From RGIG3009 sp045541305 (GTDB lineage Bacteria; Bacillota; Clostridia; Oscillospirales; Acutalibacteraceae): a stretch of DNA of 8,439 nucleotides. Below are positions 5,303 through 8,439 of the stretch, piece after piece (the first letter of the stretch is position 1; every line of letters starts with the position of its first letter). The position numbers and the translations under genes were made by a program. The stretch is taken from positions 1 through 8,439 of the forward strand of contig JAZQIV010000082.1 in assembly GCA_045541305.1 (NCBI GenBank), given 5' to 3'. Below the pieces are notes generated by a model that was not told where the DNA came from, made no database searches, and worked only from the letters and a program-made list of their open reading frames with translations.

Positions 5303-6400
5303 GTGGACTTTCAATCGATCGCCGATCATTTCGGTATTACCGGCACGATCGCGCATACGGAGGAGATCCATTCGGGCAATATTAACCGCACCTTTTTGGT
5401 GGCTGTACACAACGGGGATGAACAGCGTGAATTTGTGTTCCAACGCATCAACACGTTTGTGTTTAAGCAACCGGAAGAGGTTATGGATAACATCCTGAAA
5501 GTGACCGAACATATCAAACGGAAGCTCATTGAGCGGGACGGTACTTACAGTCGTCGGGTGTTATCGTTTTTAGTCGGAGATGACGGAAAACCGTATTATT
5601 ATACCAAAAATAACGCACACTTTTGGCGTGTGTACGAATACGTGGGCCATGTGATCGCTTACGATATGGTGGAAACGCCGGCGCAATTCTATGAAGCCGG
5701 TCGCTCGTTCGGTGAGTTCCAGGAATGGTTATCGGATTTCCCGGTGCAGACGTTATCGGAGATCATTGTGAACTTCCACAACACGCCGGTGCGGTATCAG
5801 ATGTTCCGCCAGTCGATCGAGGCCGACGAAGCAGGTCGCCGCGGCGAAGTGGAAGAGGAGATTCGTTTCTTGCTGGAACGCGAAGCGGAGTGCAGCGAAA
5901 TCACCGATCGTTTGGCAGCGGGCGAAATTCCGTACCGTGTGACCCACAACGATACCAAGATCAACAACATTTTGTTTGATATCCCCACCGGCAAGGCGAT
6001 CTGTGTGATCGATCTGGATACGGTTATGCCGGGCAGTGCGTTGTACGATTTCGGCGATGCCGTGCGTTACGGTGCCTCCACCGCACGTGAGGATGAGCGG
6101 GATCTCACCAAGGTTTCGGTGGATCTGAATTTGTACGAGCAGTTTACCAAAGGCTTTTTGGAAACGCTGGGTTCATCCTTGACCGACGTTGAAAAGCGAT
6201 TGCTGCCGAACAGTTTGAAGATTATGGCGCTGGAACTGGCAACCCGTTTCTTGGCGGATTACCTGGATGGCGACAAATACTTCAAAACCACGTGCGAGGA
6301 TCACAACCTGGTGCGTGCGCGGACGCAGATCCAGTTGGTTCGGGATATCGAGAACAAATGGGAGCAGCTCTGTGCCATTACAGCCCGTTATTTAGGTTAA
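5303..6400 (+). CDS. NahK-like sugar kinase (N-acetylhexosamine 1-kinase-like, APH/phosphotransferase family)
   Basis: The product has 365 residues, predicted cytoplasmic. It belongs to the aminoglycoside phosphotransferase/choline kinase fold and resembles bifidobacterial N-acetylhexosamine 1-kinase (about 359 residues), which makes GlcNAc-1-P or GalNAc-1-P from ATP and the free sugar. Visible features are the N-terminal lobe HSGNINRTFLV (23-33), the catalytic loop VTHNDTKINNILFD (213-226) with likely base Asp217 and metal ligand Asn222, and IDLDTVMPGSALYDFGDAVRYGAST (236-260) with metal-binding Asp237. The C-terminal RFLADYLDGDKYF (315-327) and HNLVRARTQIQLV (334-346) also match NahK as I remember it. 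The start is GTG 5303 behind GAGGG. It has its own promoter and terminator, with no adjacent phosphorylase, epimerase or uridylyltransferase as in the bifidobacterial lacto-N-biose cluster. The fold is firm; the substrate is inferred and could be another amino sugar or hexose. It should not be read as an antibiotic-resistance gene. Confidence 0.85.
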   Translation: MDFQSIADHFGITGTIAHTEEIHSGNINRTFLVAVHNGDEQREFVFQRINTFVFKQPEEVMDNILKVTEHIKRKLIERDGTYSRRVLSFLVGDDGKPYYYTKNNAHFWRVYEYVGHVIAYDMVETPAQFYEAGRSFGEFQEWLSDFPVQTLSEIIVNFHNTPVRYQMFRQSIEADEAGRRGEVEEEIRFLLEREAECSEITDRLAAGEIPYRVTHNDTKINNILFDIPTGKAICVIDLDTVMPGSALYDFGDAVRYGASTAREDERDLTKVSVDLNLYEQFTKGFLETLGSSLTDVEKRLLPNSLKIMALELATRFLADYLDGDKYFKTTCEDHNLVRARTQIQLVRDIENKWEQLCAITARYLG

Positions 6401-6413
6401 GAATAACCGTTTT

Positions 6414-6446
6414 ACGCACCGCTTCTTCGGAAGCGGTGCGTTTTTT
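6414..6446 (+). terminator. Intrinsic terminator of the kinase gene with UUCG tetraloop
   Basis: Stem ACGCACCGCTT (6414-6424) and AAGCGGTGCGT (6431-6441) is extended by a C-G pair closing the hyperstable loop C(UUCG)G at 6425-6430. T-run 6441-6446 follows. It begins 14 nt after the kinase stop and separates it from murI. Confidence 0.94.
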
Positions 6447-6458
6447 GCGTTTTGGTGG

Positions 6459-6487
6459 TTGTATTTCCACATAAAATGTGGTAACAT
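6459..6487 (+). promoter_or_regulatory. Candidate promoter of the murI cluster
   Basis: TTGTAT (6459-6464) and TAACAT (6482-6487) are separated by 17 bp, with TGG just before the -10 (extended -10). A start near 6494 would leave about 26 nt of leader. Alternatives are TAAAAT (6472-6477) and TATATA (6492-6497), but neither has a good -35 at the right distance. Confidence 0.4.
6467..6481 (+). repeat. Inverted repeat inside the murI promoter spacer
   Basis: CCACAT (6467-6472), AAA, then ATGTGG (6476-6481) is a perfect 6-bp inverted repeat between the proposed -35 and -10 boxes. A further GTGG (6455-6458) could pair with the first arm instead. It could be an operator for a dimeric regulator; at this size it could also be chance. 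Confidence 0.3.
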
Positions 6488-6504
6488 ACCCTATATATGG
6501 CTAT

Positions 6505-6511
6505 AAGGAGG
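6505..6511 (+). promoter_or_regulatory. Ribosome binding site choosing the murI start
   Basis: AAGGAGG lies 8 nt before ATG 6520. Another in-frame ATG at 6514 is only 2 nt from it, and the frame opens at 6478, so 6520 is the best start. Confidence 0.85.
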
Positions 6512-6519
6512 GAATGCGT

Positions 6520-7332
6520 ATGGATAATCGGCCGATCGGTATTTTTGATTCCGGATTGGGCGGTCTTTCGGTGGTGCGGGAGTTGCCCGCCTTGCTGCCG
6601 AACGAGCGATTTGTTTATTTTGGTGATACCGGGCGCGTTCCCTACGGTTCGCGCAGCCAAACGATCATTGAACGCTACGCGCGGCAGGATTGTGAGCTGC
6701 TATTGTCCTACGATGTGAAATACATCATTGCGGCGTGCGGCACAGTCAGCTCGGTGGCGGGTGAGGTGCTGCGCCGTCTGCCGGTCCCGGCCATGGGCGT
6801 GGTGGAACCCACTGCACAGGCGGCGTTACAAGCCACTAAAAACGGGCGGATCGGTGTGATCGGCACGTCGCTGACGGTGCGCTCGGGCGCTTTTGAAAAG
6901 GCCATCGGCTCCCGCTGTGCGGATGCGCAGGTGTTTGCCCAGGCGTGCCCCGTGTTGGTAACGTTGGTGGAAAGCGGCTGGATCGATGCGAACGACCCGG
7001 TAACGGTGGCTGCTGTGAAGCGGTACGTGCAGCCGTTAATTGAGCAGGGAGTCGACACATTGATTTTGGGATGCACGCATTTCCCATTGTTATCGCCGAT
7101 TTTGTCGCAGGTGATGGGCGAGGGCGTGACGCTGATCAATTCCGGCGCGGCAACCGCCGCAGCATGTGCTGCCGAGCTCAAGGCGCGGGATATGTTGGCT
7201 GTCGATGGCGACGGTGCGTGCCGATTTTTGGTGAGTGACCGTCCGCAGAATTTCACGCGGGTTGCCGAGATGTTTTTGGGCCGTGCTGTCGGCGAACACA
7301 TTGAGCAGGTGGATCCGGAGGGCGTGAAATAA
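6520..7332 (+). CDS. murI: Glutamate racemase (MurI)
   Basis: MurI interconverts L- and D-glutamate without cofactor and supplies D-glutamate for peptidoglycan in the cytoplasm. The product has 270 residues, normal length. It begins RPIGIFDSGLGGLSV (4-18) with catalytic Asp10 and Ser11, then FGDTGRVPYG (34-43). The first catalytic cysteine is Cys73 in AACGTVSS and the second is Cys185 in LGCTHFPLL (183-191) with His187; VESG (150-153) carries a conserved Glu. The first motif is usually CNT; here it is CGT, so the Asn after the catalytic Cys is Gly. GDTGR in place of the common GDTAR is a second small deviation. The reading frame and remaining motifs are intact, so the enzyme is probably active, but another aspartate/glutamate racemase-family activity is possible. 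The DUF1934 gene follows after 1 nt. Confidence 0.93.
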   Translation: MDNRPIGIFDSGLGGLSVVRELPALLPNERFVYFGDTGRVPYGSRSQTIIERYARQDCELLLSYDVKYIIAACGTVSSVAGEVLRRLPVPAMGVVEPTAQAALQATKNGRIGVIGTSLTVRSGAFEKAIGSRCADAQVFAQACPVLVTLVESGWIDANDPVTVAAVKRYVQPLIEQGVDTLILGCTHFPLLSPILSQVMGEGVTLINSGAATAAACAAELKARDMLAVDGDGACRFLVSDRPQNFTRVAEMFLGRAVGEHIEQVDPEGVK

Positions 7333-7333
7333 G

Positions 7334-7744
7334 ATGCAGGTAGAGGTCACGTTGATCGCCGTGCAAACGATGGACGGCGAAAGCAACCGAACGGAGCTGA
7401 CAGCTGTCGGTACGTTTGAAAAAACAGATGACGGCGTAAAGATACAGTATTGTGAACCGCCGCAGGAGGGCGAGGACGGTGCTGCCGTGAGCGTGACGGT
7501 GCGCGGCACGCAAACCGTGATTGATCGGCGCGGCAGCACGGTATCGCAGATGCTGTTGGAGGCGGGTAAGCGGCACCTTTGCCGATACGATACCCCTTAC
7601 GGACGGTTGATGCTGCACACGCGGACAAGCCGTTTATCCTGGAACGGAGAAAACGCGCTTTATGCGGCGTATGCGCTGGAAATGAACGATATGCAAACCG
7701 ATCATGAGATCGAAATCCGAATCAAGGAAGTGTCCCCATGTTGA
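7334..7744 (+). CDS. DUF1934 (YwiB-like) small beta-barrel protein of unknown function
   Basis: The product has 136 residues, no signal peptide or membrane segment, and is predicted cytoplasmic. It resembles the DUF1934/YwiB family, a calycin-like beta-barrel found next to argS in many Firmicutes; its biochemical role is not known to me. Visible family traits are the N-terminal strand MQVEVTLIAVQ, GTFEKTDDGVKIQYCEP (26-42), and the C-terminal YDTPYGRLMLHTRTSRLSW (85-103) followed by LYAAYALEMN (109-118). ATG 7334 is 1 nt after the murI stop; GGAGGG (7317-7322) lies 11 nt upstream, inside the end of murI. The 3' end overlaps argS by 7 nt. This tight packing suggests cotranscription and coupled translation from murI through argS. 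Confidence 0.85.
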   Translation: MQVEVTLIAVQTMDGESNRTELTAVGTFEKTDDGVKIQYCEPPQEGEDGAAVSVTVRGTQTVIDRRGSTVSQMLLEAGKRHLCRYDTPYGRLMLHTRTSRLSWNGENALYAAYALEMNDMQTDHEIEIRIKEVSPC

Positions 7745-8439
7745 CAATTATGGAGTTAGCACAGCAACAAGTACGCACCACCATTACGCAGGCGGTGTGC
7801 GCGGCGATCGCCGCCGGTGAATTGCCGGAGGCCCCGTTGCCGGAATTTGTGGTGGAGATCCCCGCGGATCGCACACACGGTGATTTTGCTGCCAACGCGG
7901 CGATGGTATCCGCGCGTGCGTTTCACAAAGCACCGCGTCAGATCGCGGACAGCATCGTATCACGGTTGCAATTTGAAAATACGTATCTGGAGCGGGCGGA
8001 AGTGGCCGGCCCCGGGTTTTTGAATTTCTTTTTATCGCCCCGTTATTATGCGGATATTGTGGCGCAGGTGCTCACCGAAGGCGATGCGTACGGCCGCAGT
8101 GATTTCGGAGCCGGCAAAAAGGTGATGGTGGAATTTGTGTCCGCCAACCCCACCGGTCCCATGCACATGGGCAATGCGCGCGGCGGCGCGCTGGGCGATT
8201 GCTTGGCGGCGGTGCTGGAGGCTGCCGGTTACGAGGTGTGGCGTGAGTTTTATATCAACGATGCCGGTAACCAGATCGATAAATTCGGTTTGTCGCTGGA
8301 AGTGCGGTATCTGCAGCTGTTCCGTGGTGAGGAAGCCGTGCCGATGCCGGAGGACGCCTACCACGGTGACGACATTCGCGAACACGCCAGAGCCTTTGCC
8401 GATATCCACGGGGATGCCTACGTGGAAGCAGAGGAAGCC
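7738..8439 (+). CDS. argS: Arginyl-tRNA synthetase (ArgS), N-terminal part, truncated by the window edge
   Basis: ArgS attaches arginine to tRNA-Arg with ATP (class I synthetase). The 234 visible residues, open to the last base, are under half of a typical 550-590. The N-terminal tRNA-recognition (additional) domain spans about 1-110 and includes THGDFAANAAMVSARAF (46-62) and AGPGFLNFFLSP (90-101). The catalytic domain begins near KKVMVEFVSANPTGPMHMGN (127-146); HMGN (143-146) is the HIGH-type ATP motif. FYINDAGNQIDKF (171-183) is also typical. ATG 7738 has AAGGA (7724-7728) 9 nt upstream and overlaps the DUF1934 gene by 7 nt (shared ATGTTGA). ATG 7750 is a possible but weaker start. No T-box leader is visible; the upstream space is coding. 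Confidence 0.96.
   Translation, partial: MLTIMELAQQQVRTTITQAVCAAIAAGELPEAPLPEFVVEIPADRTHGDFAANAAMVSARAFHKAPRQIADSIVSRLQFENTYLERAEVAGPGFLNFFLSPRYYADIVAQVLTEGDAYGRSDFGAGKKVMVEFVSANPTGPMHMGNARGGALGDCLAAVLEAAGYEVWREFYINDAGNQIDKFGLSLEVRYLQLFRGEEAVPMPEDAYHGDDIREHARAFADIHGDAYVEAEEA

Noticed and set aside
5303..6400. Reading the kinase as an aminoglycoside resistance gene
   Set aside because: It shares the fold and HND loop, but the full-length pattern matches NahK-type sugar kinases, and it lies in a core-gene setting without mobile elements.
6708..7301. Minus-strand open frame of 197 codons opposite murI
   Set aside because: It is antisense to murI, with low-complexity Ala/Thr/Pro composition and no promoter or ribosome binding site.

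Overview
The window looks like ordinary chromosomal core sequence from a Gram-positive, Clostridia-type Firmicute of moderate-to-high GC, perhaps in or near the Oscillospiraceae/Ruminococcaceae. That placement is inference. It rests on strong AAGGAGG-type ribosome binding sites at most genes, the gene order rpsF-ssb-rpsR, a DUF1934 (YwiB-like) gene directly before argS, and a small YD-repeat lipoprotein of a kind common in gut Clostridia. No rRNA, tRNA, CRISPR array, insertion sequence, integrase or phage gene is visible.

Layout. Positions 1-1483 (+) hold the end of proA and the complete proC, the last two steps of proline synthesis from glutamate, probably one transcript. A perfect bidirectional hairpin terminator (about 1504-1535) separates proC from a convergent gene (1534-2652, -) for a secreted lipoprotein with about ten YD repeats. 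Next comes a minus-strand operon, rpsF-ssb-rpsR (3898 down to 2837), closed by a 16-bp terminator stem (2792-2827). It starts from a near-consensus extended -10 promoter and has a leader of about 83 nt containing a hairpin that may be the S6:S18 autoregulatory element. Divergently, prfB (4099-5223, +) has its own promoter; the two -35 boxes lie 22 bp apart across an A/T-rich spacer. prfB is one uninterrupted frame with no programmed frameshift.

Downstream, a promoter at 5241-5268 drives a NahK-like sugar kinase gene (5303-6400, GTG start), which ends in a UUCG-tetraloop terminator. A last plus-strand cluster runs murI (glutamate racemase), the DUF1934 gene and argS (5' part only). murI and the DUF1934 gene are 1 nt apart, and the DUF1934 gene and argS overlap by 7 nt, so they are probably cotranscribed.

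Taken together these are amino-acid supply, translation, single-strand DNA binding, peptidoglycan precursor and sugar-phosphate functions. I found no convincing new multi-gene system. The points most worth a second look are the rpsF leader hairpin, the YD-repeat lipoprotein, the Cys-Gly-Thr (not Cys-Asn-Thr) active-site motif in MurI, the frameshift-free prfB and the orphan NahK-like kinase.
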